Of a stretch of DNA of 5,655 nt, positions 1-5,602 are shown piece by piece. Origin of the DNA: CBIFWW01 sp966186435 (GTDB lineage: Bacteria > Pseudomonadota > Gammaproteobacteria > Enterobacterales > Enterobacteriaceae). The position numbers were made by a program, and so were the translations under genes. The stretch lies in contig CBIFWW010000182.1 in assembly GCA_966186435.1 (NCBI GenBank), forward strand, positions 1 through 5,655. The letters are read 5' to 3'. The first letter of the stretch is position 1, and every line of letters starts with the position of its first letter. The notes under the pieces were generated by a model. That model was not told where the DNA came from. It made no database searches and saw only the letters and a list, made by a program, of their open reading frames with translations.

Positions 1-8
1 TGACGCAT
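1..8 (-). CDS. rpsF: Ribosomal protein S6 (bS6), first codons only
   Basis: Read on the minus strand, the first eight bases give ATG CGT CA, the start of Met-Arg-His, as in enterobacterial rpsF. An AAGGAG ribosome binding site lies at 21-16, seven bases before the ATG. The context upstream fits: a structured leader with a promoter behind it, and yjfY as the divergent neighbour, the same order as I recall in E. coli (ula operon, yjfY, then rpsF-priB-rpsR-rplI). S6 is a small-subunit ribosomal protein that pairs with S18. Only three codons are visible, so the call rests on leader, ribosome binding site and gene order rather than on protein sequence. Confidence 0.8.
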
Positions 9-29
9 CGAATTGCTCCTTACGGATTA

Positions 30-93
30 TTCAGCCTCCTGTCAGGGTCAGCCGCAGCCCATGGAAGCAAGGAACGTGTTTTAGGCGGCTGAA
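30..93 (-). promoter_or_regulatory. rpsF mRNA leader, probable S6:S18 autoregulatory structure
   Basis: In the rpsF transcript the seven bases UUCAGCC (93 to 87) pair perfectly with GGCUGAA (36 to 30), closing a stem just upstream of the rpsF ribosome binding site. A CCG triplet lies at the 3' end of the 5' strand, at the edge of the helix. A CCG next to a helix before rpsF is the hallmark of the leader bound by the S6:S18 protein complex, which mimics their 16S rRNA site. A second pairing is possible: CAGCCGC (91 to 85) with GCGGCUG (55 to 49), exclusive with the first. The structure was drawn by eye and no covariance test was made. Confidence 0.65.
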
Positions 94-94
94 A

Positions 95-108
95 AATGAC
101 GCGTCATT
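95..108. repeat. 14-bp perfect palindrome over the rpsF -10/+1 region
   Basis: AATGACGCGTCATT reads the same on both strands. It overlaps the last bases of the predicted rpsF -10 box and the likely transcription start. As DNA it could be an operator for a dimeric regulator. As RNA, any hairpin would be short (five pairs, four-base loop) and only partly transcribed. No regulator is assigned. Confidence 0.5.
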
Positions 109-134
109 CTAATTGCACCCCCTGAAATACACAA
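106..134 (-). promoter_or_regulatory. Sigma70-type promoter for rpsF
   Basis: On the minus strand there is TTGTGT (134-129), a 17-base spacer and TAGAAT (111-106), a good -10 at ideal spacing. AT-rich DNA at 145-165 could act as an UP element. Transcription would start near position 99 and give a leader of about 90 bases that includes the whole S6:S18-like structure. The -10 overlaps a 14-bp palindrome at 95-108. Confidence 0.6.
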
Positions 135-399
135 GGACAAAGGTGATTAAAATTTATATTCGTGAAGTGAATGCGCTTTTGTCCCGCTAACCGGATGATT
201 GGCCAAGCTATCCTGGCATTGCTGAATTTTTTTGAACGTTACCATCAGCAATGGATACTTTTTAAACAACTATAAGAGACTAAAATATATTCAGAGGCCG
301 CCATAAATGTTTGAAGCGACGACCAGGTTTTAACGTAGAGATTTACCCTTAGCGCAGCCGGTAAGCCATCATCACCGGGACGCGGGTAAGGAGCGTTGT
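135..399. other. Intergenic region between rpsF and yjfY, no convincing gene
   Basis: This stretch is AT-rich in its middle and has no open frame with a credible ribosome binding site. The longest plus-strand candidate is 26 codons (195-275), which I rejected. It probably holds the yjfY promoter and 5' leader. A short inverted repeat, CCGGT (358-362) with ACCGG (374-378), lies just before the yjfY ribosome binding site and could form a weak hairpin in the leader. Confidence 0.5.
232..259 (+). promoter_or_regulatory. Weak sigma70-like promoter candidate for yjfY
   Basis: TTGAAC (232-237) and GATACT (254-259) are separated by 16 bases and point toward yjfY. Both boxes match the consensus only partly, and the AT-rich stretch at 260-292 offers other -10-like hexamers (TATAAG, TAAAAT) without good -35 partners. 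The leader would be about 135 bases, long for this gene. Treat this as one candidate among several. Confidence 0.25.
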
Positions 400-675
400 A
401 TGAAAACCCTGTTAATCACTGCTTTGACAGCACTACTACTTTCCACAAGCGCCAGCGCCGCCATTCAGATAACCGGTAGCCAGGCTCGCAACATGGATAA
501 TGTTGAAAGCCTGGGTGTCGTGTATATCAACCACAATTTTGCCACCGTTAGCGAAGCAGAACAGGCTTTGGCTGAGGATGCTGACGCCCATGGCGCAAAA
601 TATTTCCACCCGATATTGATTCATGAACCTGGCAGCAACGGGCCAATGCATGCCAGTGCTGATATCTACCGTTGA
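400..675 (+). CDS. yjfY: YjfY-like small exported protein, DUF1471 (YdgH/BhsA/McbA) family
   Basis: The product is 91 residues. Residues 1-20 form a Sec signal peptide: Met-Lys, a Leu/Ala/Thr-rich hydrophobic core, and an Ala-Ser-Ala cleavage site before residue 21. The mature part of about 71 residues has the DUF1471 pattern: an early IQITGSQARNMD segment, SLGVVYIN, an acidic Ala-rich helix, then GAKYFHPI and the C-terminal HASADIYR. The ending closely resembles E. coli YjfY as I recall it, and the position between rpsF and the 3' end of ula is the same. The family is periplasmic and linked to stress, biofilm and envelope responses, but the role of YjfY itself is not established. AAGGAG at 388-393 lies six bases before the ATG and supports this start. 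The gene converges with ulaF and I see no functional link to ascorbate metabolism. Confidence 0.9.
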   Translation: MKTLLITALTALLLSTSASAAIQITGSQARNMDNVESLGVVYINHNFATVSEAEQALAEDADAHGAKYFHPILIHEPGSNGPMHASADIYR

Positions 676-700
676 TACTAATCCGCTAATCTCAATTGGT

Positions 701-776
701 AAAAATTACCCAACGCTGCTCCGGTTCTCAGGCTACTGGCCTGAGAACCGATCGGTTAAGAGCAACATTGGGTAAT
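701..776 (-). terminator. Long hairpin ending the ula transcript (probable terminator)
   Basis: The outer arms, 705-721 and 760-776, pair over 17 positions. The inner arms, 722-733 and 739-750, pair perfectly over 12 bases around a five-base loop (734-738). Nine bases (751-759) bulge on one side. The two outer positions that are A.C mismatches in a plus-strand RNA (714/767 and 716/765) become G.U pairs in the minus-strand RNA, so the helix is fully paired only in the ula transcript. In that direction it is followed by four U residues (704-701) next to the final U of the arm. It begins about 120 bases after the ulaF stop. There is no T-run on the plus side, so termination of yjfY here is less likely. 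An intergenic palindromic repeat is an alternative reading. Confidence 0.6.
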
Positions 777-842
777 ACTGGCGGGCAGCCGACAAGCACT
801 TTGGAGTCAAGTCCACACAGGGATTAGGCCAGATGTCCCGCT

Positions 843-880
843 GCCTGTTACTGTTTTCACTATCCTAAAGACAGGCTTTT
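843..880 (+). terminator. Weak terminator-like structure for rightward (yjfY) transcription
   Basis: GCCTGT (843-848) can pair with ACAGGC (871-876), and the second arm is followed at once by TTTT (877-880). The loop is 22 bases, large for an intrinsic terminator, and the stem is only six pairs. It lies between yjfY and the convergent ulaF stop, where a rightward terminator is expected. Confidence 0.25.
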
Positions 881-895
881 GCTATTTCACCGCTG

Positions 896-1579
896 TTACT
901 GCCCGTAGTAGGCATCCGGCCCATGCTTGCGTTTAAAGTGCTTGTTCATTAGGTAGCTATCAATAGATTTAAGCCCTGGGTTAATACTGCGGGCCAGCCA
1001 GGCCATTTTTGCCACTTCTTCAAGCACCACCGCATTATGCACTGCATCCAAAGCATCGGTTCCCCAGGTAAAAGGCCCGTGTTGATAAACAATTATCCCG
1101 GGTGTATGCATCGGATCATGGTGGGCCAGAGTTTCAATAATGACCTGCCCGGTGTTGGCTTCATACTCCCCATTGATTTCTGTAGCGGAGAGAGGCCGGG
1201 TGCAGGGAATGCTACCGAGAAAATAATCGGCATGGGTAGTGCCCAAGGCCGGGATAGCCAGCCCCGCCTGCGCCCAGGCCGTGGCCCAGGTAGAATGGGT
1301 ATGAACCACGCCGCCGATGCCCGGGTATCGCCGATACAGCGCCAAATGGGTAGCGGTGTCTGATGAGGGCTTTGCCTTGCCGGAAACCCGCTGACCGTCC
1401 ATATCCACCACTACCATATCTTCTGGCGTCATATCATTGTAAGGGATACCACTCGGCTTAATCACCATCAGCCCGCGTTCACGGTCAATCGCGCTAACGT
1501 TGCCCCAGGTAAAGGTCACCAAACCATGCTGAGGCAAGGCCATGTTGGCGTCATAAACCTGCTGGATAATACGCTCCAT
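896..1579 (-). CDS. ulaF: L-ribulose-5-phosphate 4-epimerase UlaF
   Basis: This 227-residue cytoplasmic enzyme converts L-ribulose 5-phosphate to D-xylulose 5-phosphate, the last step of the ascorbate pathway. It belongs to the class II aldolase/AraD family. The phosphate-binding parts are visible as WGNVS (25-29), KPSG (41-44) and KPSSD (70-74). Zinc ligands His93, His95 and His167 are present, as are the catalytic acids Asp74 and Asp118 and the C-terminal Tyr225. These line up with Asp76, His95, His97, His171, Asp120 and Tyr229 of AraD. Length matches the family (about 228). The start MERIIQQ is chosen because GGAGG lies just upstream and the ATG shares one base with the ulaE stop (TAATG), indicating translational coupling. 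The frame stays open for 33 more codons upstream, but that part is Gly/Arg-rich and lies inside ulaE. The paralogues AraD and SgbE are similar; the operon decides the name. Confidence 0.95.
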   Translation of the reverse strand: MERIIQQVYDANMALPQHGLVTFTWGNVSAIDRERGLMVIKPSGIPYNDMTPEDMVVVDMDGQRVSGKAKPSSDTATHLALYRRYPGIGGVVHTHSTWATAWAQAGLAIPALGTTHADYFLGSIPCTRPLSATEINGEYEANTGQVIIETLAHHDPMHTPGIIVYQHGPFTWGTDALDAVHNAVVLEEVAKMAWLARSINPGLKSIDSYLMNKHFKRKHGPDAYYGQ

Positions 1580-2433
1580 TACGCCACCTCCATCAGACCA
1601 GCTTGTGCCATACGGCTTAACACCCAATCCCTTGCGGCGGCGACTTCCGCCACCGGATCGGCAGCGTTCTCCGTCCACATTTCAATCAGCCATGGGCCAA
1701 TATAGCCACTGCGCTTTAAAGTGCGGAAACACTGTTCAAAATCAACAGTACCCTGGCCGAAAGGCACATTTTTAAAGACCCCTGGCCGGGTGTCCTTTAC
1801 ATGTACCGCCACGATATGGCCGCTACCGGCCTCCAGCTCCATAGGTACGTCATTATCCCAGGCTGAAAGATTGCCAATATCAGGATAGAGTTGGAACCAG
1901 GGGCTATTCAGATAATGGGCATAACCCAGCGCCTTGCTGATGGAGTTCATCAGCGGGTAATCCATGATCTCCATTGCCAGGGTAACTTGAGCGCGGCTGG
2001 CCATCTCCACCGCCAGCTTCAACCCCTCGCGGAACCGGCTACGGGTAGCGTCATTGGCTTCCTGGTAATAAACGTCATACCCGGCCAGTTGAATCACTCG
2101 GATCCCTACATCCTGAGCAAACTCGATTGCCAGCTGCATGATTTCCAGCCCCTTCTGGCGGGTTGCATCGTCTTCACTACCCAGAGGGAAGCGGCGATGG
2201 GCACTGAGGCACATAGAAGGCACACGTACGCCGGTTTGGGCGATGGCCTGTACCAACGCTAACCGCTGCTCTTTATCCCAGTGCAGGCGGGCCAGGCGTT
2301 GATCGGTTTCATCTATCGACATTTCGACGAAATCAAAGCCGAGATCCCCGGCCAGCGCCAGCCGTTCAGACCAGTACTCCCCGGCGGGGAGCGCCTTTTC
2401 ATAAATACCCAAGGGGACGATGTTCTGTGACAT
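1579..2433 (-). CDS. ulaE: L-ribulose-5-phosphate (L-xylulose-5-phosphate) 3-epimerase UlaE
   Basis: The product is 284 residues, the length I recall for E. coli UlaE. It epimerises L-xylulose 5-phosphate from UlaD to L-ribulose 5-phosphate for UlaF. The fold is a xylose-isomerase-like TIM barrel. The metal-binding residues fall where the family has them: Glu155 (in AMEIMD), Asp185 (in YPDIGN), His211 (in VHVKD) and Glu251 (in LIEMW). The SMCLSAHRRFPLGS segment (73-86) is a conserved active-site loop. The ATG is preceded by AAGGA, which overlaps the ulaD stop; the gap to ulaD is nine bases. The 3' end overlaps the ulaF start codon by one base. SgbU is a paralogue in other pathways, but this neighbourhood points to ulaE. 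Confidence 0.95.
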   Translation of the reverse strand: MSQNIVPLGIYEKALPAGEYWSERLALAGDLGFDFVEMSIDETDQRLARLHWDKEQRLALVQAIAQTGVRVPSMCLSAHRRFPLGSEDDATRQKGLEIMQLAIEFAQDVGIRVIQLAGYDVYYQEANDATRSRFREGLKLAVEMASRAQVTLAMEIMDYPLMNSISKALGYAHYLNSPWFQLYPDIGNLSAWDNDVPMELEAGSGHIVAVHVKDTRPGVFKNVPFGQGTVDFEQCFRTLKRSGYIGPWLIEMWTENAADPVAEVAAARDWVLSRMAQAGLMEVA

Positions 2434-2442
2434 AGTGCGTCC

Positions 2443-3099
2443 TTAGCCCCAGATTTGGGCAATCTGGCTTTTGAACTGACGGGCGGCCGCCACTGGATCT
2501 TGCGCATCCCGAATACTGCGCCCGGCAATAAAGATGTGAATCGGGATATCACGGAACAGCGGCAAATCCTCAAGGGCCAGTCCGCCAGTGACAGTGACCT
2601 GAAAGCCCATATCTGCGAAGCGTTTGATCGCGGTAATATCTGCCTCGCCCCAGGCAATGCCAGCAGCCTGTGCATCACGGCTGCGGTGGTAAACTACCTG
2701 TTTGATGCCCACCTGGCGCCACTCTTGGGCCTGCTCCCAGGTCCAGTAACCGGTCAGCTCAATTTGCACATCGCCATCAAATTCACGGGCGACCTCCAAC
2801 GCACCGCGCACGGTATTGATATCGGCACAGCAGATCACCGTGACCCAGTCAGCATCAGCGGCAAAACACATGCGGGATAGAATTTTCCCGGCATCAGCAA
2901 TCTTGGCATCAGCCAGCACAATTTTATCGGGATAGAGCGCCTTAAGATCCCGGACGGCGCGAACCCCCTCCCCCACACACAGGATGGTGCCGACTTCAAT
3001 GATATCCACCTCCTCGGCAATTAACCGGGTAGTGGCATAGGCATCGGATAAGGTTTGGTTGTCCAGGGCAACCTGGAGCATAGGTAATGCGTGAGACAT
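2443..3099 (-). CDS. ulaD: 3-keto-L-gulonate-6-phosphate decarboxylase UlaD
   Basis: This 218-residue cytoplasmic enzyme decarboxylates 3-keto-L-gulonate 6-phosphate to L-xylulose 5-phosphate and CO2, a magnesium-dependent reaction through an enediolate. It belongs to the orotidine-monophosphate-decarboxylase suprafamily (beta/alpha barrel). The signature D-x-K-x-x-D is at Asp64-Lys66-Asp69. Asp13, Glu35, His138, Arg141, Thr171 and Arg194 match the E. coli active-site residues, each shifted by two because the N terminus (MSHALPML) is two residues longer than I recall for E. coli. The start at 3099 has AAGGAA upstream, seven bases before the ATG. A longer frame starting 14 codons earlier would run into ulaC and was not chosen. 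The gap to ulaC is 13 bases. SgbH is a paralogue; context supports ulaD. Confidence 0.95.
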   Translation of the reverse strand: MSHALPMLQVALDNQTLSDAYATTRLIAEEVDIIEVGTILCVGEGVRAVRDLKALYPDKIVLADAKIADAGKILSRMCFAADADWVTVICCADINTVRGALEVAREFDGDVQIELTGYWTWEQAQEWRQVGIKQVVYHRSRDAQAAGIAWGEADITAIKRFADMGFQVTVTGGLALEDLPLFRDIPIHIFIAGRSIRDAQDPVAAARQFKSQIAQIWG

Positions 3100-3112
3100 G
3101 ATGAAGTTCCTT

Positions 3113-3580
3113 TTATAAAATGGCCGGATTAACGGAATCAATTAGGTCCAGGACCTCTTGTTCTGTGTGGCAATCCCGTAGCCGATCGAAATTGGCCTCA
3201 TCCTCGAATAAGTTCACAATTTGCATGATCCCTACCTCCTGGTGAGTTTTGGCATCTACAGCCGCCATGGTGATCAGGATATCCACCGGGTCGTTATCGT
3301 CGTGGTTGAACACCAATGGTGTTTTGAGCGTGACCAGCGAAAACCCGGTGCACTTAACCCCTTCTTCCGGCCGCCCATGGGGCATCGCCAGACCCGGCGC
3401 GAGGACAAAGTAAGGGCCAAAACGCGCCACACCATCAAGGATGGCCTGGTAGTAACGAGGCTCTACTACATCGGCATCTACCAATAGATCGACACCAATC
3501 TTGACCGCCTCTTGCCAGGTTTTAGCCTCAGCCTGTAGGCAAACCGAATGATGTTGAGCCAAAGAATCTCTAAGTTTCAT
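3113..3580 (-). CDS. ulaC: L-ascorbate-specific PTS enzyme IIA component UlaC
   Basis: This 155-residue cytoplasmic protein takes phosphate from HPr and passes it to UlaB. It has the mannitol/fructose-type EIIA fold. The phosphorylated histidine is His68 in the motif APGLAMPHGRP (61-71), the same position as in E. coli UlaC. A second conserved block, PVDILITMAAVD, follows, then an HQEVGIMQIVNLF segment typical of this domain. Length fits the family (about 154). The start at 3580 lies seven bases after the ulaB stop, with TGAGG before it that overlaps the ulaB end. The frame is open a further 50 codons upstream, but these lie inside ulaB and look like an out-of-frame shadow. Confidence 0.95.
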   Translation of the reverse strand: MKLRDSLAQHHSVCLQAEAKTWQEAVKIGVDLLVDADVVEPRYYQAILDGVARFGPYFVLAPGLAMPHGRPEEGVKCTGFSLVTLKTPLVFNHDDNDPVDILITMAAVDAKTHQEVGIMQIVNLFEDEANFDRLRDCHTEQEVLDLIDSVNPAIL

Positions 3581-3587
3581 CGTGGCC

Positions 3588-3893
3588 TCACCGCATATCC
3601 TGAGGGAAGTGCTCAGCGATGACTTCCATGAGCCGCGGGCCGAATTCCGCCGCTGACAGCATGTTCCGAACCCCCACCACATACTTATTACCGGAAACGA
3701 TGATTTCACTCGCCACATGGGTGGAAGCAATAATGATATCGGCCCCGCTTAACTCGCTTTTATATTCCCCCACCGCGCAGCTATTCACGCTGTGGTTGAC
3801 CCCTTGCTGTGTCAGGAATTGATCTACCTTCATCTTCATAATCATTGAGCTACCCTGCCCACAGCCACACACTGCCAGAATACGTACGGTCAT
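3588..3893 (-). CDS. ulaB: L-ascorbate-specific PTS enzyme IIB component UlaB
   Basis: This 101-residue cytoplasmic protein accepts phosphate from UlaC His68 on a cysteine and transfers it to ascorbate bound in UlaA. The N-terminal strand MTVRILAVC leads into the phosphate loop CGCGQGSS (9-16), with Cys9 as the phosphocysteine. A strand and helix containing GADIIIAS (51-58) and the C-terminal EHFPQD follow, as in lactose/ascorbate-type EIIB. Cys11 gives the loop a second cysteine two residues after the active one. Length equals that of E. coli UlaB as I recall it. AGGAG lies upstream of the ATG in a 14-base gap after ulaA. The frame continues upstream through ulaA as an unlikely extension. 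Confidence 0.95.
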   Translation of the reverse strand: MTVRILAVCGCGQGSSMIMKMKVDQFLTQQGVNHSVNSCAVGEYKSELSGADIIIASTHVASEIIVSGNKYVVGVRNMLSAAEFGPRLMEVIAEHFPQDMR

Positions 3894-3907
3894 TTTGGGT
3901 ACTCCTT

Positions 3908-5302
3908 TTAAATAGAATGTTGAGGTAACTGTTTTTCTGCGTCTTCTTCCGCCCGTAGGGTGCGGCTGGCGAAGAACATATAAATCAGCGCTATAACCAC
4001 GACCACACCCATAAACCACAGCCCGAAGGTTAAGCCCTGCATTATCGGCGGTGCCAGAATCGACCAGTCGGCCATGCCCATCCAGGCGCTTAAACCAGTT
4101 AGCTTCACCGCCCATACACAGCCAAATATCTCGATCATGCCCATCACCAGACAAATTTTGATGGCAGCTCGCCAGCCACCAAAGTGGTTAGCAAACACGC
4201 CGATAGTGGCATTGGAGAAGAACATCGGGATAAAACCGGGGATAATCATGATGGAGGAGCCACAGGCAATCAGAATGCCAACCGCAATAAGCTGGCCGAC
4301 GGTGCCCCACATAAAGCCCCATACCACTGCATTAGGTGCAAAGCTGTATATAGCCGCGCAATCAATGGCCAAGACAGCGCCGGGGATCAGGCGTTGAGAA
4401 ATGCCGTTAAAGGCTTCGGATAGCTCGGCTACGAACATCCGAACCCCTTGCACGATGATGAATATCGCCACCGCGAATTGGAAACCGGTTTGCAGGATAT
4501 AGATGGTCCAGTGAGTTTTCCCCGCCATGGCCTGTAGCGTATCCAGCCCAAAGGAGAGCAAAATGGCGCCAAAAAATACCGTCATTACAATCGCCGTGGA
4601 GACAATGTTGTCATGGAAGATATTGAGCCAGCCCGGTAATTTAAGGTCCTCCACGCTCTCCTCTTTTTTACCGAGGTAAGGTGCAAGTTTATATGCCAGC
4701 CAAGAGGCAAACTGCTGCTGATGCCCGATGGAGAAGCCACAGTTATCTGTCACTTCCTGGGTAGGCTTGTACATCATGTTTGATGTAATCCCCCAATAGA
4801 GCGAAACCAGCACCGCGCTACAGATAATAGTGGTCCACATTGGGTAGCCGAGGATATAGAAGAACACCGCAATCAAGCCCGCCTGCTGAAACATAATGTG
4901 ACCAGTGAGCATGATGGTACGAATACCAGTAATTCTGCGGAACAACACATAGAGAATATTAAACGCCAGTGCCAGTAACACCGCATAGCCCACCCAGCTG
5001 TAAGCGTCCCCCATACGTTCAATGGTGGCCATCATGGAAGCATAGGTGTCAGAAATGGCGCCATTAATGCCATAGACCTCGGACATCTTCGACACCACGG
5101 GCTTAAAGGTACTGGTTAAAATGCCCGACCCCGCCTGAAGCAACATAAAGCCGATGATTGTTTTGATTGTGCCTTTGATAATGACCGAGGCACTTCGGCG
5201 TAATAACAGATACCCAATGCAGGTGACTATCCCTAATAACAATGGGGCATTGGTCATCACCTGATTAAAGAAAACCGTAAAAACGGTGTATAGAAAGTCC
5301 AT
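3908..5302 (-). CDS. ulaA: L-ascorbate-specific PTS permease, enzyme IIC component UlaA
   Basis: This 464-residue inner-membrane protein imports L-ascorbate while UlaB phosphorylates it. It is highly hydrophobic, consistent with the 11 membrane segments of the family, which works as a homodimer. Residues I recall as ligand contacts in the E. coli structure are present: Gly58, Tyr87, His135, Gln139, Gln195 and Asp314. Conserved blocks include LLQAGSG (54-60), TGHIMFQQAG (133-142) and SIGHQQQFASW (191-201). The charged stretch LGKKEESVEDL (210-220) lies between membrane parts, and the C terminus (RAEEDAEKQL) is charged. The start MDFLYTVFT is chosen because GGAG lies eight bases upstream and E. 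coli UlaA begins at the same place. A frame 15 codons longer has no better site. It is the first gene of the operon, about 58 bases after the predicted transcript start. Confidence 0.96.
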   Translation of the reverse strand: MDFLYTVFTVFFNQVMTNAPLLLGIVTCIGYLLLRRSASVIIKGTIKTIIGFMLLQAGSGILTSTFKPVVSKMSEVYGINGAISDTYASMMATIERMGDAYSWVGYAVLLALAFNILYVLFRRITGIRTIMLTGHIMFQQAGLIAVFFYILGYPMWTTIICSAVLVSLYWGITSNMMYKPTQEVTDNCGFSIGHQQQFASWLAYKLAPYLGKKEESVEDLKLPGWLNIFHDNIVSTAIVMTVFFGAILLSFGLDTLQAMAGKTHWTIYILQTGFQFAVAIFIIVQGVRMFVAELSEAFNGISQRLIPGAVLAIDCAAIYSFAPNAVVWGFMWGTVGQLIAVGILIACGSSIMIIPGFIPMFFSNATIGVFANHFGGWRAAIKICLVMGMIEIFGCVWAVKLTGLSAWMGMADWSILAPPIMQGLTFGLWFMGVVVVIALIYMFFASRTLRAEEDAEKQLPQHSI

Positions 5303-5366
5303 GATGCTCTCCAGTAATAAGCTTTCTGCGAACAATAAGACAGCCATAAACGCTTACAACGCGAGC

Positions 5367-5395
5367 ACTGTATTAATCAAATTAAATCACCACAA
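5367..5395 (-). promoter_or_regulatory. Predicted ulaABCDEF promoter
   Basis: On the minus strand there is TTGTGG (5395-5390), a 17-base spacer and TACAGT (5372-5367). Both boxes are imperfect (3/6 and 4/6), as expected for an activator-dependent promoter. The start would be near 5360, giving a leader of about 58 bases. A CRP-like site is centred about 60 bases upstream of that start. The operator at 5373-5411 covers the spacer and the -35, which fits repression by blocking polymerase. The start has been placed by eye. Confidence 0.5.
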
Positions 5396-5411
5396 GATTA
5401 AATTTGATTAA
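5373..5411. promoter_or_regulatory. Operator O1, probable UlaR site at the ulaA promoter
   Basis: The 16-base arms TTAATCAAATTAAATC (5373-5388) and GATTAAATTTGATTAA (5396-5411) are reverse complements at 15 of 16 positions around a seven-base centre. Each arm contains two GATT units 10 bp apart, so one face of the helix is repeated: 5388 and 5378 on the minus strand, 5396 and 5406 on the plus strand. UlaR is the DeoR-family repressor of the ula genes in E. coli, inactivated by L-ascorbate 6-phosphate. Its gene is not in the window. The assignment to UlaR is inferred from position and from the matching repeat near ulaG. Confidence 0.7.
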
Positions 5412-5412
5412 C

Positions 5413-5428
5413 TGTGATTGGTTACGCA
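5413..5428. promoter_or_regulatory. CRP-like site upstream of the ulaA promoter
   Basis: TGTGA-TTGGTT-ACGCA has one perfect CRP half-site and a 3/5 match in the other, with the correct six-base spacer. Its centre lies about 60.5 bp upstream of the predicted ulaA start, where class I CRP sites act. It begins two bases from the end of O1. Catabolite control of ula by cAMP-CRP is known in E. coli. Confidence 0.5.
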
Positions 5429-5472
5429 AATTTTAAAGAAACAAAATCCTAATTTCATACTAAACAGATATT

Positions 5473-5485
5473 TATCAACTACTTA
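5473..5485 (+). promoter_or_regulatory. IHF binding site between the two operators
   Basis: TATCAACTACTTA matches the IHF consensus WATCAANNNNTTR at every defined position, in AT-rich DNA. It lies between the two operators, about 22 bp to the ulaA side of their midpoint. IHF bends DNA sharply and is known to help the UlaR repression loop in E. coli. In AT-rich DNA a chance match is possible. Confidence 0.55.
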
Positions 5486-5541
5486 AAAACTATTAAATGC
5501 CGTTCATCAGTTTGCATTGAAAAATGAGAGCTGCCTCCCAT

Positions 5542-5557
5542 TGTAAATACCCGCAAA
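5542..5557. promoter_or_regulatory. Weak CRP-like site upstream of the ulaG promoter
   Basis: TGTAA-ATACCC-GCAAA matches 7 of the 10 defined CRP bases. Its centre is about 60 bp upstream of the predicted ulaG start, mirroring the better site on the ulaA side. On its own the match is weak. Confidence 0.25.
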
Positions 5558-5572
5558 AAAAACAGATAACCG

Positions 5573-5602
5573 TTGAAATTCACAATCCAAAATGATCATA
5601 AT
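5573..5602 (+). promoter_or_regulatory. Predicted ulaG promoter
   Basis: TTGAAA (5573-5578, 5/6) and CATAAT (5597-5602, 5/6) are separated by 18 bases. The start would be near 5609, giving a 36-base leader. The -10 and start lie within the operator at 5593-5629. Confidence 0.6.

Noticed and set aside
195..275. 26-codon plus-strand open frame starting ATG ATT GGC
   Set aside because: No ribosome binding site before the ATG, and the region looks like promoter DNA. Too short to support without conservation data.
1580..1678. 33-codon N-terminal extension of ulaF
   Set aside because: It lies inside the ulaE coding sequence, is Gly/Arg-rich with no family likeness, and the ATG at 1579 has a strong GGAGG and gives the usual family length.
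3100..3141. 14-codon N-terminal extension of ulaD
   Set aside because: It overlaps the end of ulaC and lacks a ribosome binding site; the start at 3099 has AAGGAA and matches the known N terminus.
1037..4423. Several plus-strand open frames of 67-141 codons opposite the ula genes
   Set aside because: They lie opposite well-supported conserved genes, have no recognisable domains, and are explained as mirror frames of coding DNA.
5303..5347. 15-codon N-terminal extension of ulaA
   Set aside because: GGAG stands eight bases before the ATG at 5302, and E. coli UlaA begins at the equivalent Met.
5373..5428. FNR- or ArcA-like TTGATTAA/GTTAATCA matches near ulaA
   Set aside because: The second half of an FNR site is missing and the repeat spacing is 10 rather than the 11 expected for ArcA; the matches come from the GATTAA operator units.
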